A DNA stretch of 50,075 nt from Kiritimatiellia bacterium (GCA_016929905.1 JAFGHX010000138.1:1-50075), one strand, 5' to 3'; positions 41,596 to 50,075 are shown, numbered from the stretch's first letter. Notes: generated by a model from the letters alone, not told the origin. A program made the numbers and translations.

Positions 41596-41644
41596 GGATG
41601 GTTGATGGTCAATGGTCGATGGTCAATGGTCGATGGTTGATGGT
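41596..41644. repeat. Seven-unit heptamer array (NNATGGT)
   Basis: The plus strand reads GGATGGT, TGATGGT, CAATGGT, CGATGGT, CAATGGT, CGATGGT, TGATGGT. In the sense of the downstream minus-strand gene it reads ACCATCGACCATTG, the same as 24517-24551. Confidence 0.88.
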
Positions 41645-41670
41645 TGGCTCACCTCAGCGATTTCGAAACA

Positions 41671-41725
41671 GGCAAAAAGAAAGAGAGCCGGCAACGAAGC
41701 GAGCCGCTCCGCCGTCCGGCTCTCT
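41671..41725 (-). terminator. Intrinsic terminator of the small ORF
   Basis: On the minus strand CCGGCTCTCT at the 3' arm pairs perfectly with AGAGAGCCGG (10 bp), and the 3' side continues TTCTTTTTGCC. It lies 45 bases after the stop of the small ORF ending at 41770. Confidence 0.8.
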
Positions 41726-41769
41726 ACCACGTCGCTCCCGCCGCCCTGGTCTCTCCGAGGCCAACCATA

Positions 41770-42012
41770 CTAGGCGATCGGCAGGCGCGGATCAACACCC
41801 TTCGCACCGAAACGCCCCCGCGAAGAGATCCTTCCCTTGCCCGAACGGATGTTCCCGGCAATCCGTCCAGACATCAATCTCTCCTGTGCGCTCGATTCCC
41901 CCTCCGCATACCGTACGACGGCTGTCTCGAAACAGACGGGCCGACGGTTGGCATAGAGAGGCCCCTGCGAGGGTGCAGAAAGGAACTCACCACGACTTAT
42001 CTGACTTATCAT
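41770..42012 (-). CDS. Small unknown protein with its own transcription unit
   Basis: 80 residues from ATG 42012, with GGAGG exactly seven bases upstream. I recognise no family. There is no signal peptide or membrane segment. The C-terminal half is basic and Gly/Arg-rich (GRIAGNIRSGKGRISSRGRF) and ends VDPRLPIA. A second ATG inside, after AGGAGAGATTG, could give a 34-residue form. A TTGACA and a palindrome lie upstream and a strong terminator downstream, so it is a stand-alone unit. It could alternatively be a regulatory RNA that happens to contain an ORF. Confidence 0.6.
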   Translation of the reverse strand: MISQISRGEFLSAPSQGPLYANRRPVCFETAVVRYAEGESSAQERLMSGRIAGNIRSGKGRISSRGRFGAKGVDPRLPIA

Positions 42013-42073
42013 CAACGTACCTCCGCTCAACTGCTACAGCACAAACCGTGCCAGTCCGTTTTACACAACATGT

Positions 42074-42124
42074 GGTGTTTAAACACCGAAAAGCTTCGTA
42101 TTTTTGCAAAACTGAGAGTGTCAA
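42074..42124 (-). promoter_or_regulatory. Promoter and operator-like palindrome for the small ORF
   Basis: TTGACA on the minus strand lies at 42124-42119. The -10 is weak (TACGAA at 18 bp). GGTGTTTAAACACC (42074-42087) is a perfect 14-bp palindrome placed near the expected start of transcription. The region 42040-42140 is markedly AT-rich. Confidence 0.5.
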
Positions 42125-42157
42125 TTTTGAGAATTCGAGAATGGCGGGTGTGCCGCG

Positions 42158-45100
42158 CTACGGCTGGAGCCAGACGCGTGCGCGGTAGTAGGCGGGTGCC
42201 GAGGGGGAGGTGTTGGTGTAGGTGACGGTCTGGCCGGCGCCGAGGATATTGGCATACTCCGGGACGTCGGCCCAAACGCCGCCGCCGGCGAGATCGACAA
42301 GATTCTGCAGGGAGTATCGACGCTCCATGCCCGGGTATTCGAGGCCGGCAGCCTGTACGGCGGGGAAGGAGACGAGCAGCGCGGCGCCCGAAACGCTCAG
42401 GTCCAACCGGAACAGCTGCCCGGCATTATCGGGATCGGTTCCGCCGATGTATTCTTCGAGGTTGGACTGGCCGTCGCCGTCCTTGTCGCCGGCGGCGGGC
42501 TCGGCGGTGCCACCGAGCTGAGCGACTTCCCAGGCGTCGGCCATGGCGTCCTGGTCGCCGTCGTCGCCTGCCGTCATGGGGCTGCCTTCTACGACGGCGA
42601 CCTCCAGGTCGAGGGTGAGGTCGCTGCTGTTCGTGTCGCAGTTGATGGCGTGCACGGCCACGACGTTGGTGTACCGCAGTGCCGGCAGGTCGCCGCGGCT
42701 GAAGGACGCCGTCCATGGCTGGGCCGGTTCAATGCTGATCACGCCCCATTCGTCATAGGCCGCGTAGGTACCCGCCGCGCCGGCCACGTTCGTGCGGGCG
42801 AGCTCTTCGCCGTTCAGCCAGATGATGAAGCTGTCGTCGACGAGTGCGTCCAGTCTCAGTTCGCTGACCCGCGCGGGCTGGTCGACGAGAAACTCGCGCC
42901 GCAGGTAGACGGTGGTATAGTTGCCGCGCATGTCGTCCAGGGTCGTGGCATACGGCCCGTCGCCGTAGCCGATCGGGGTGGCGCCGGTCGACCATCCCGA
43001 GTCGTCGAATCCGAGCCGGGTCCAGGCCCAGACCGGGTCGGACGCTTCGGACGTCCCTTTGCGGTAGCGCCAGGTATCGCCTTTGGCCACCTTCACGGTC
43101 GTCTGCTGGCCGACCGGCCGCGTCGCGCGCAGCATGAAGGCGTTGGCGTAGAACCGCGTGGCGTTGTCGGCCAGCGTAACGGTGAACGCGTTGTCCGCGC
43201 CGGCATCGATATTCGCATAGCGCGTCACGAACCCGTTCTGCGTGTTCCAGCCCGAACAGATCACGGTCGCGGGGTCCGCGGTCCCCAGGTACTGCGCGCC
43301 CGCGGTGCTGTGGTTCTCGAACGCGTCGGCGCCGGAAAGGGTCGCGGTCGTGAACCGGTCGGTGTAGGCGGAGTTGTCCCGGTTCGCGAACAGCACGAAT
43401 TCGTAGCGCAGGCTGGCGTCCAGGTTGCCGAAGGTGATCGTGAGGTTCTCGCCGTAGCTGATCACGCCCGCACAGTCGACCTTGCCGTTGAACACGGCGT
43501 AGGCGTCGGTGCCGGCGCTGGGACCGGCGCCTTGGGTGAGGTACGGGCCGCCGCCGCCGTCGTTGAGCGTGACGGTGGCCGGGGCCGTCTGGCCGGTATG
43601 GACGTCCACGAGGTTGCCCGATTCGGTTCGGGTGTAGGCCGTGATGTTGGCGGACAGCTGCGTATTGGTCCAGCACAGGTCGTTGTAGGCTTCGAAGAGC
43701 TGGTCGTTGTCCTGGATCGTATAGGTATGGACGGCCGGGGCGCCGAGCGCGGCGTTGGCAGGGCTGCTCAGGGCGACGACGATCGTTTCGTCGGATTCGT
43801 CCGTCTCGTCCTCGACGATGGCGATCGAGATGCTCTTGCTCGTCTGGCCGGCGGCGAAGATCAGCGTGCCACTCGCCAGCGTGTAGTCGACGCCGCCGCC
43901 CGCCGCGGTCCCGCCGGCGGCGGCGTAGTTGACGCTCACGGCCAGGGTGGACGGTCCGCTCAACGTTACGCTGAGCGTGGCAGGCGAGACGTTCTCGTTC
44001 CCGCTCGAGCCGGCGGCGGCGAACCGCACGTAGATCGTCAGCGTCGTGGCGCCGGCCACGTTGGAATAGTCCGAATCGCCGATCGCGTTGGTCGCGCGTA
44101 CCCGGTAGGTGAAGGCGGTCGCCGGCGGCAGGCCGGCATCGCTGTAGGCGGTCACGTCGGCGCCCGCGGTCGCGATCTGCTGCCAGCTCGAGCTGCCGTT
44201 GGGGCTGCGTTCGATCTTGAAGCCGGTCTCGTTGCCGCTCCCGTCCGTCCAGCGCAGCTCGATCGCGCTGCCGGAGGCAGCCGTCGCGCTCAACCCGGAC
44301 GGTGCGCCGGGCGGCCCCTGCTGGGTGGTGGCGGTGGCCACGTTCGAATAGGGCGAATTGCCGTCGTCGTTGTAGGCTTTGACCTTGTAGTAGTACGGGG
44401 TGCCCGCGGCCAGGTTCAGATCGCTGAACGTCGTCTGGTTCGCACCGCGCGTGCCGGCCTCGACCCAGGCGGTCAGCCCGCTCTGGCGCCGGTCGATCCT
44501 GAACCCGGTCTCGTTGTCGCTGGCGTCGGTCCAGCTCAGATCGATCCGTGTCTGCGACACGGCGGAGGCGGACAGGTTCTGAGGCACGGCCGGCGGGTTG
44601 CCCACAACCGCCGAATGCTTCAGTTCGAGATCCATGAACAGGTCGCCGCTGGCGATTCCGGACTGATGCGCCTCCACGGCCAGCACGTTCAGGCCCTGAA
44701 CAAGCGCGGACTTCTGTGCGGTCAGATCGAACGTCTCATAGCTGCCCGCCGCATGGCTCGTGGCGGGGGTGACGTAGTCGATCGTCCCGCCGGGCATCGA
44801 GCCCCGCGCCACTTCCTGCCCGTTCAGGTACGCGACGAAGCCGTCATCGTAATCCACGCAGAGGCTGAGACTGGACACGTTGTCCGGGTCGGCCGCGAGC
44901 GTGAAGATCTTGCGGAAGTAAGTGGTGATGGACTTGTTGTCGGGGTCGTCGCCGTAGGAGACTTCGGTGTCGAGGTTCGTGTACCCATACCCGAGCGGCC
45001 CGTTCCCGTCGTCCCAGCCGCCGTCGTCGTAAGCGGCGCCGCGCCAGGCGGTGCCGAGGTCCTCGCCGCGGTCGTGGTACAGCCAGCCGGCCGTCTTCGG

Positions 45101-48100
45101 CACGAGCACCCCGGAGTTCAGCGCGCCGGGCGTGCCGCCCGCCGCGAGGCTCGAGGCCCAGTTGGCGGAGTCGTTGCCGTAGGCGGCAGGGTCCTGGCGC
45201 TCGAGCGAAGGCCCGTCCCCGTCGGCGTTCTCCGGCCAGAGGCTGTCGTCGGCGTACTTCACACGGTCGACGAGGATCCAGGGCACGCCCTCCGGGTCCG
45301 GTGCGTCCGGGCGCCACAGCTTGACGCTCTCGCCCCCGTTGCTCAACCGGCCTGCGTAGGGCCCGAAGATCTGCACGCCCGCCGGCACGCCGGGATACTG
45401 GGCACGGAAGGCCGCCTCATTGGTGGGAACGACCAGTGCGTATTCGCGGGCGCCGATCGACGCGCCGGCCGGGAACTCAAAACCGACGGCCGCCGACAGT
45501 TTCCAGCGGTTCGCCGGGTTCGCCGTATCGTAGAGCGGCACGCTGCTGTCGCTGAGGTTGTACAGCTCGATGAATTCGTATCCCGCCGCCGCAGCGGGGT
45601 GGTACAGCAGCTCGTTGATGACGACGGGGCCCACCGCCGGGTAGGCATTCGCGCCGCCGAACGTGGTGGGTGTGCTCTGCGCCACGAAGTCCGCGTCGCC
45701 GTCGGTGGTGACATAGCGGGCGAAGGCGACGCCGTTTTCCGCGCCGCCGAACCGCGCCTCGGCCAGGTACTCCAGGTTGCCGGCGCCGTCCCACTTCGTG
45801 AGGTACAGTTCGTCGCCGTGCGAACTGAGCGCGAAGCAGGCCGGGTTGTTCGTGTCGGTGTTGAAATCGTGTTCGTCGAACAGCACGTAGCCGCCGGCCG
45901 CGATCGTCGTGCCGGCGGGAATCCGGAATTTCTGGTAGTCGGCAACGGCATCGCTGAGATACCAGCCGCCGATATCGACGGAGGCGGAGCCGTCGTTGAA
46001 CAGCTCGATCGTGTCCACCTGCGGCAGGTCGGTATGCGTGAGCGCCTCGTTGATGACGACGCGATAGGGTGTGCCGTCGTCGTAGCCGGGCGAGCCGCCG
46101 ATCAGGTTGCTCGCGCGCCACTTCGCCGCGTCGTCCTGGTCGCCGCTCGTGTCGGTCGGCACCAGCGAATAGCCGTCCCCGTCCGCCTCCTCCGGCCAGG
46201 GCGCCTTGTCGTTGTACCGCACGGAGGTCACCGTCCGCCCCTCACAGTCGAGCAAAGCGATCCGCTCTCCGCTGTTGTCGAGCCGGCCGCGGTAGACGCC
46301 CCAGATCGCGACGCGGTCCCGAGCGGCCGGATACCGGTTTGTGAAGACGGACTCGTTTTGAACCAGAAGCGCCATCTGGTTGCCTTCCAGCTCGGCGCCC
46401 GGCGGGAAGGTGTAGTCGATGCCTCTGAACGTCATGCCGGAGAGCCCGCGCGTGGAGCTGCCGGTATTCTTGATCTCGATGAATTCGAAGTCGCCGCCGC
46501 CGAGCGGGTTATACAGGATCTCGGTGATCCGGATGTTGCCGTAGTGCGCGGTGTAGTTGTAGGTGGCCTCGTGTACGGGGCTCCACGTCGTGTTCGATTT
46601 CCAGACGCGCGCCTTCACGTGCGTGGTGCGCGAAAGGCCCGCGGGGCCGCTGTACAGAAGGGCGTCGGGCGAGCGGCTGCCGCGCGAGCGGCGCGGGTCG
46701 GACCCGTCGAGCGTGTAGTAGATCGTGCAGGCCGTGTTCGGGTTGGAGACGGTCAGTTTGAACCCGCTCGCAATCGCGCCGCCGTGCTGGTGAAAGGACG
46801 GCGCGACGAGCACCGGCCACAAGCGCGGCGAGGCGTTGCGGAACTGGCTGAGCAGGACCGAGGAGCGCAGCGGGAACCAGTTGTTCAGCAGGCTGTCGCG
46901 CCAGCCGCGCCACTGGCTGAGCGCCGTCTGCGTGCTCGGCGCCGGGTCTTCGTTCCGCGCGTCCGCCCAGCGCGCGTACTCGCAGATGAGCAGCGGTTCG
47001 ACCGTGTCGGCCAGCGCGCTGTAGCGGGCCGCGCCCGCCGCGGGCGTCAGCGCGCCGTCCGGCGCCACGATGTGGCGGTAAAGCCGGTCGCCGAACTCCG
47101 TCTGGTAGTCGATGTTGACTTCCATCCCTTCGTGCAGCCGGCCGATGCCGTAGTGCCACGTGATGTTGCTGTAGACGTTGTTGTCCGCGTACATGTCCAT
47201 CGTGACTTCGTAGTCCCACGTGAAGAAGTGGTATTGCGTGTCGTACGGGGCGCGGTTGCGGCTGCGGCGGCCCGCCCGGAAGTTGGCGCCCGGGTCCGCG
47301 CGGCTGGGCGGCGACCAGTCGCCGCCCGCGCCGTACATGCCGAGCAGGGTGTAGTCGATATACTCGGTGATGTTCAGCCAGTCACGCATGGTCTGGTAGT
47401 AGGCATCGGTGGCCAGGTTGTTGTTCTTGGCATAGTTGACCATGGCGTCCCAGGCGACGTCGTCGCCGTCGATGATCCGCTCGTAGTTGGGCGGGGTCGG
47501 AATGCACCGGTACCATTTCTTGTTGGCGATAACGTCGTAGTCCTCCTTCTCGCCGCCGAAATGGCTTTCCATGAACCCGGAATCCGGGCACTCGGCGGGG
47601 TTGTACAGGCCCCAGTACATGCCGTTGATGTACACGTGCGCCCAGCGGTCGCAGGGCGAAACCCAGCCCATCGCACGCTGGGTGGCTCGGCCCCACGCGT
47701 CGCGGATGTACTGAGCACGGTCCCCGATCTTGTCGTTGCCCTGCGCGCGGAGCCGGAGCTGATCGAACTCGTCCACGCTCGTATCCGGGAAGAACGGATA
47801 GCGCAGCTTCGACGGGCCGTAGGTCGACCTGAACCGCAGACTCAGGTTGCACTTCGTCTTCCAGCAGGGGTCCCGGCTGCCGGCGCCGGCGGCCCGTACG
47901 CCGCACGCGATGTGAAAATTCTCGCCCGGATCGTCCGGGAATATGAACTCCGCCGAGCACGGCCGCTCCCAGTCCGGTCCGTAATGCAGGCTGTTGTGCC
48001 AGACCCCGTGCGAATTGCCGAACAGATCCCCGTAATCCAGCGAGATCGAGATCGTCGGAATCGCCCGGAACGCCGTGACCAACTGGTTGCTGGTTGTCGG

Positions 48101-49132
48101 GTTCGCCGCCAGCCCCGCCTCCATCGAGGTGTCGATACGCCGGGCTACGGGGTAGCTGGTGAGCTGACTCGTGCTGTACCCGTCGGGCTCGCCGGGAACC
48201 CAGTCCTCGCCCGACATCAGGTTCGGCTGTTTCAGGACCTCGCTCAGGAAGATGTAGGTGTGCGTGTCCACATCCGTCGGGTCGCAGCCGCCCTTCAGCG
48301 CATAGGCGCGCAGCACCACGCAGGGCGCCTTGCCGCCGTTGATCAGCCGCCCCGTGCTGGAAGCCGGGTTGATGCTCACCGTCCCGGACGAGGCGTTGAT
48401 GCTGAACGCGCTGCCGGACGTGCGCGGATCGCTGCCGTCCAGCGTGTACTTGATCGTCGCGCCCGGAGTCGCCGTGCTGATCGTGCACGTGAAAGGCGAG
48501 CTGTAGAAGCCGCGGTCGTGACTGAACGTCGTGTCGGCGACCTTCGTGTAGCTGTCGAGTTGGATGTCGATCTTGATGTCCGTGCTGTCGAGCGCCTGGT
48601 TGAACACCTGGATCGCCATCACGTTGGCGCCAACCTCCAGGTAGTCGCTCGGGTCCGGCAGTTCGTAGTCCTCGAACGTGCCCGATTCGTGGTTGCCCGA
48701 GGACAGCGAATCGTAAAGCGGCGTGCCGTCGGGTTCGTTGACGTCCAGAACCCGTTCCCCGTTGATCCACACGATGAACCCGTCGTCGTAGTCCACGCTC
48801 GCCTTCAGCCGCATGTCGGCATCCACACTCGACACCGTGAACGTGCGCCGCACGAAGAATGTCGTGTAGCTGCCTTGCATGTCGCTGAACGTCGTGTTGA
48901 TGCCCGTCTCCCCATAGCCAAGCGGCGCATTGCCCAGGGCCCAGGACGTGTCGATGAAGTCGGCAGACTGCCACTCGTCGCGGGGGTCCGACGCTTCCGT
49001 CGTGCCTTTGTGATAACGCCAGCTGGCCGCGCGAAGGACCAGTGTCTCCGCCGAGGAGACAGACGTCGCGAGGAGAACAGCACACGCCACGAGCCAGACC
49101 GTATGCCGACACACGAAGATTGACCTCTTCAT
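42158..49132 (-). CDS. Giant exported CotH-kinase/lamin-tail modular protein
   Basis: 2,324 residues from ATG 49132, chosen because a signal peptide follows (MKRSIFVCRHTVWLVACAVL); the frame is open to 49360, but that stretch codes only repeat. Approximate order: WRYHKG/WINGERV module (37-195); chitobiase-type YTLDGSDPRT (220); CotH atypical kinase (335-770; INGMYWGLYNPAE, ESHFGGEKEDYDVI, HFFTWDYEVTMD); second YTLDGSDPRR; three lamin-tail domains (868-1320; RITEILYNPLGG, VVINEALTH, VVINELLYH); WLYHDRG/YLNGQEV module (1350-1500); two Fn3 (1518-1700); Calx-beta (1701-1805); AYNDL module (1813-2010); WRYRKG module (2020-2170); calcium-type DGDQDAMADAWE and DKDGDGQSNLEEY (2190-2235); a final beta domain. 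CotH enzymes phosphorylate proteins outside the cell in spore formers; the target here is unknown. Confidence 0.93.
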   Translation of the reverse strand: MKRSIFVCRHTVWLVACAVLLATSVSSAETLVLRAASWRYHKGTTEASDPRDEWQSADFIDTSWALGNAPLGYGETGINTTFSDMQGSYTTFFVRRTFTVSSVDADMRLKASVDYDDGFIVWINGERVLDVNEPDGTPLYDSLSSGNHESGTFEDYELPDPSDYLEVGANVMAIQVFNQALDSTDIKIDIQLDSYTKVADTTFSHDRGFYSSPFTCTISTATPGATIKYTLDGSDPRTSGSAFSINASSGTVSINPASSTGRLINGGKAPCVVLRAYALKGGCDPTDVDTHTYIFLSEVLKQPNLMSGEDWVPGEPDGYSTSQLTSYPVARRIDTSMEAGLAANPTTSNQLVTAFRAIPTISISLDYGDLFGNSHGVWHNSLHYGPDWERPCSAEFIFPDDPGENFHIACGVRAAGAGSRDPCWKTKCNLSLRFRSTYGPSKLRYPFFPDTSVDEFDQLRLRAQGNDKIGDRAQYIRDAWGRATQRAMGWVSPCDRWAHVYINGMYWGLYNPAECPDSGFMESHFGGEKEDYDVIANKKWYRCIPTPPNYERIIDGDDVAWDAMVNYAKNNNLATDAYYQTMRDWLNITEYIDYTLLGMYGAGGDWSPPSRADPGANFRAGRRSRNRAPYDTQYHFFTWDYEVTMDMYADNNVYSNITWHYGIGRLHEGMEVNIDYQTEFGDRLYRHIVAPDGALTPAAGAARYSALADTVEPLLICEYARWADARNEDPAPSTQTALSQWRGWRDSLLNNWFPLRSSVLLSQFRNASPRLWPVLVAPSFHQHGGAIASGFKLTVSNPNTACTIYYTLDGSDPRRSRGSRSPDALLYSGPAGLSRTTHVKARVWKSNTTWSPVHEATYNYTAHYGNIRITEILYNPLGGGDFEFIEIKNTGSSTRGLSGMTFRGIDYTFPPGAELEGNQMALLVQNESVFTNRYPAARDRVAIWGVYRGRLDNSGERIALLDCEGRTVTSVRYNDKAPWPEEADGDGYSLVPTDTSGDQDDAAKWRASNLIGGSPGYDDGTPYRVVINEALTHTDLPQVDTIELFNDGSASVDIGGWYLSDAVADYQKFRIPAGTTIAAGGYVLFDEHDFNTDTNNPACFALSSHGDELYLTKWDGAGNLEYLAEARFGGAENGVAFARYVTTDGDADFVAQSTPTTFGGANAYPAVGPVVINELLYHPAAAAGYEFIELYNLSDSSVPLYDTANPANRWKLSAAVGFEFPAGASIGAREYALVVPTNEAAFRAQYPGVPAGVQIFGPYAGRLSNGGESVKLWRPDAPDPEGVPWILVDRVKYADDSLWPENADGDGPSLERQDPAAYGNDSANWASSLAAGGTPGALNSGVLVPKTAGWLYHDRGEDLGTAWRGAAYDDGGWDDGNGPLGYGYTNLDTEVSYGDDPDNKSITTYFRKIFTLAADPDNVSSLSLCVDYDDGFVAYLNGQEVARGSMPGGTIDYVTPATSHAAGSYETFDLTAQKSALVQGLNVLAVEAHQSGIASGDLFMDLELKHSAVVGNPPAVPQNLSASAVSQTRIDLSWTDASDNETGFRIDRRQSGLTAWVEAGTRGANQTTFSDLNLAAGTPYYYKVKAYNDDGNSPYSNVATATTQQGPPGAPSGLSATAASGSAIELRWTDGSGNETGFKIERSPNGSSSWQQIATAGADVTAYSDAGLPPATAFTYRVRATNAIGDSDYSNVAGATTLTIYVRFAAAGSSGNENVSPATLSVTLSGPSTLAVSVNYAAAGGTAAGGGVDYTLASGTLIFAAGQTSKSISIAIVEDETDESDETIVVALSSPANAALGAPAVHTYTIQDNDQLFEAYNDLCWTNTQLSANITAYTRTESGNLVDVHTGQTAPATVTLNDGGGGPYLTQGAGPSAGTDAYAVFNGKVDCAGVISYGENLTITFGNLDASLRYEFVLFANRDNSAYTDRFTTATLSGADAFENHSTAGAQYLGTADPATVICSGWNTQNGFVTRYANIDAGADNAFTVTLADNATRFYANAFMLRATRPVGQQTTVKVAKGDTWRYRKGTSEASDPVWAWTRLGFDDSGWSTGATPIGYGDGPYATTLDDMRGNYTTVYLRREFLVDQPARVSELRLDALVDDSFIIWLNGEELARTNVAGAAGTYAAYDEWGVISIEPAQPWTASFSRGDLPALRYTNVVAVHAINCDTNSSDLTLDLEVAVVEGSPMTAGDDGDQDAMADAWEVAQLGGTAEPAAGDKDGDGQSNLEEYIGGTDPDNAGQLFRLDLSVSGAALLVSFPAVQAAGLEYPGMERRYSLQNLVDLAGGGVWADVPEYANILGAGQTVTYTNTSPSAPAYYRARVWLQP

Positions 49133-49146
49133 AACCTGACGGCTCC

Positions 49147-49227
49147 ACGTACGGGCGGGATGTATCCCGCCCCACGTACGGGCGGGATGTATTCCGCCCC
49201 ACGTACGGGCGGGATGTATCCCGCCCC
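49147..49227. repeat. Three tandem 27-bp REP-like hairpin units
   Basis: Units start at 49147, 49174 and 49201, each ACGTACGGGCGGGATG onward, and each contains GGCGGGA-TGTA-TCCCGCC, a 7-bp stem with a four-base loop (copy 2 has one mismatch). The core GGGCGGGATG is shared with the 15-bp repeat inside the transposase at 50034-50075. The space 49133-49474 otherwise holds TTGGCGCCAA (49283-49292), and no gene is seen in it. Confidence 0.88.
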
Positions 49228-49474
49228 GCCCTGCCCCCACCACATACAGCATAAATCGCGCCAAATGCTGCAAATCAGCCCTTTTGGCGCCAATCCACGC
49301 GTTTTTCACACCAAATACCGCAACATGTAGAATAGGTGCATCCGGATACTCCGGCGCCAATGGGGGGACTTCTCAGGAATGAGATTGCGGATTTTAGAAA
49401 ATGCGAAGGCTCAGGGACGAGATGTGCCGAGCTGGAGCTCGGCAGGTGTGCAGGGTGAGCGGCTTGACGGTGGG

Positions 49475-50075
49475 TCAACCCTCGGCAGCGCTCTGCTGCC
49501 GCCGCTCTTTCAGAAGCGCCGCCAGCATGCCGCTCGGCGCCACATGCGGAAGCCATAGCTCATCGGCCATGTCCAAAACAAAACGGTTGCGCGCGCGGGC
49601 TGAGGCCAAGTCGGCGGCCCCGATCGCCGTTTCCAGGATCAGCATGCGGTTCTGCTCCAATGCCGGGAGCCAATTCTCCGGGAGCTTCATTTGTTCAATG
49701 CCCCAGGCCGGGCAGCAAATGAGCCGCCCTTTGCTCTCAAGCAATGCGTCCAGGATCGCCTTCTCGGGCGACGAATGGAAGCCGCTCAGCACGCAGTGTT
49801 GCTCGCGCGCGGTCGCCGCGCGGTTCTGAGCTGCGGCGAGCGTTTCAGCGGGGCACTCGCGCGAGCAGAGCATGCCGATCTTGCGGCATTCCCACAGCGC
49901 GGGGTTCCCGATGCCGCGCATGCCGTTCTCAAATGCGACGACGTTCCGCCACGGGTTCCGGCGGATGTAGGTGCGCACGCATTCCATCGCGCGCGCGTCA
50001 CGGATCACGCGGTCGTGATAACCGCGTTGCCAGATGCGCGTGGGGGCGGGATGCGTGGGGGCGGGATGCGTGGGG
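49475..50075 (-). CDS. REP-associated tyrosine transposase fused to a DprA/SLOG-like domain (5' partial)
   Basis: 200 residues visible; the frame enters from the window edge. The first part is the end of a Y1 transposase of the REP-associated type: RIWQRGYHDRVIRD, then ECVRTYIRRNPWRN. The catalytic HUH motif and perhaps the tyrosine lie outside the window. The last 120 residues resemble a DprA/Smf-type Rossmann fold: CVLSGFHSSPEKAILDALLE, RLICCPAWGIEQMKLPENWL, ARNRFVLDMADELWLPHV. The visible N-terminus is a PTHPAP-type five-residue repeat coded by a 15-bp tandem repeat. TGA at 49475 is the stop. The RAYT part is well supported; the DprA-like part rests on motif resemblance. Confidence 0.8.
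   Translation of the reverse strand, partial: PTHPAPTHPAPTRIWQRGYHDRVIRDARAMECVRTYIRRNPWRNVVAFENGMRGIGNPALWECRKIGMLCSRECPAETLAAAQNRAATAREQHCVLSGFHSSPEKAILDALLESKGRLICCPAWGIEQMKLPENWLPALEQNRMLILETAIGAADLASARARNRFVLDMADELWLPHVAPSGMLAALLKERRQQSAAEG
50034..50075 (-). repeat. 15-bp tandem repeat inside the transposase gene
   Basis: The plus strand repeats GGGGGCGGGATGCGT with at least two and a half copies to the window edge. Fifteen bases equal five codons, so the array codes THPAP units without breaking the frame. Confidence 0.85.

Noticed and set aside
41565..42188. A 207-codon open frame on the plus strand
   Set aside because: It crosses the heptamer array and the terminator, has no ribosome site and no family features; the minus-strand 80-codon ORF has all expression signals.
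42650..49123. A 2,157-codon open frame on the plus strand
   Set aside because: It is antisense to the CotH giant gene. The predicted protein is Arg/Val/Ala/Gly-rich with no domain, and the minus-strand frame has a signal peptide and clear domains. At this GC content antisense frames stay open by codon bias.
49147..49227. CRISPR array
   Set aside because: The three 27-bp units are directly tandem with no spacers, are hairpins, and no cas gene is near.
49133..49360. N-terminal extension of the CotH protein by 76 residues
   Set aside because: It translates the three REP-like repeats as GGIHPARTW units and would bury the signal peptide, which starts at 49132.

Overview
This is a GC-rich bacterial window of unknown species. 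Its gene content fits an uncultured PVC-type or Hydrogenedentes-like organism: giant exported proteins with CotH, lamin-tail, Fn3, Calx-beta and LamG parts, DUF1080 and apiosidase-like glycosidases, sugar-phosphate isomerase/epimerases, a Hanks-type kinase and many TPR membrane proteins. The assignment is an inference from family content; no rRNA is present. Many long open frames lie antisense to the real genes, as expected at this GC content, and are not annotated.

Region by region: (1) 1-7898, minus strand, a giant exported protein cut by the window start. It ends in a phosphoenolpyruvate-synthase-like swivelling phosphohistidine domain and the beginning of an ATP-grasp domain. (2) 8447-15536, seven consecutive minus-strand genes: three PspA/IM30 paralogues, a membrane Ser/Thr kinase with a PspA-like coiled coil and two LamG folds, a small membrane protein and two exported SIMPL proteins. 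This looks like an envelope-stress module. (3) 15820-17133, a frameshifted four-helix-bundle/zinc-finger gene, tRNA-Phe(GAA) and a GIY-YIG protein. (4) 17381-26844, three polytopic GT-C/TPR proteins, a YfiM-like lipoprotein and an SGNH hydrolase, probably surface glycan work. (5) 27095-32547, an AEC transporter, two small envelope proteins, an alpha/beta hydrolase, a phosphodiester glycosidase, a zinc-ribbon membrane protein and a DUF1080 hydrolase. (6) 32706-41578, two aldo/keto reductases, an apiosidase-like hydrolase, a flavodoxin, a PHP-like/beta-propeller protein and two isomerase/epimerases, a carbohydrate-use region. (7) 41770-42012, a small unknown ORF with its own promoter, operator-like palindrome, Shine-Dalgarno site and terminator. 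(8) 42158-49132, a giant CotH-kinase/lamin-tail protein that shares modules with the first giant. (9) 49475-50075, a REP-associated tyrosine transposase fused to a DprA/SLOG-like domain, next to REP-like hairpin repeats.

The intergenic spaces are unusually rich in small repeats: compound GTAG-capped palindromes that abut stop codons, and short arrays of period 7, 9, 10 and 12, often arranged as inverted pairs and sometimes inside coding sequence.

All calls come from reading the sequence and from recall of family motifs. No database search was run.
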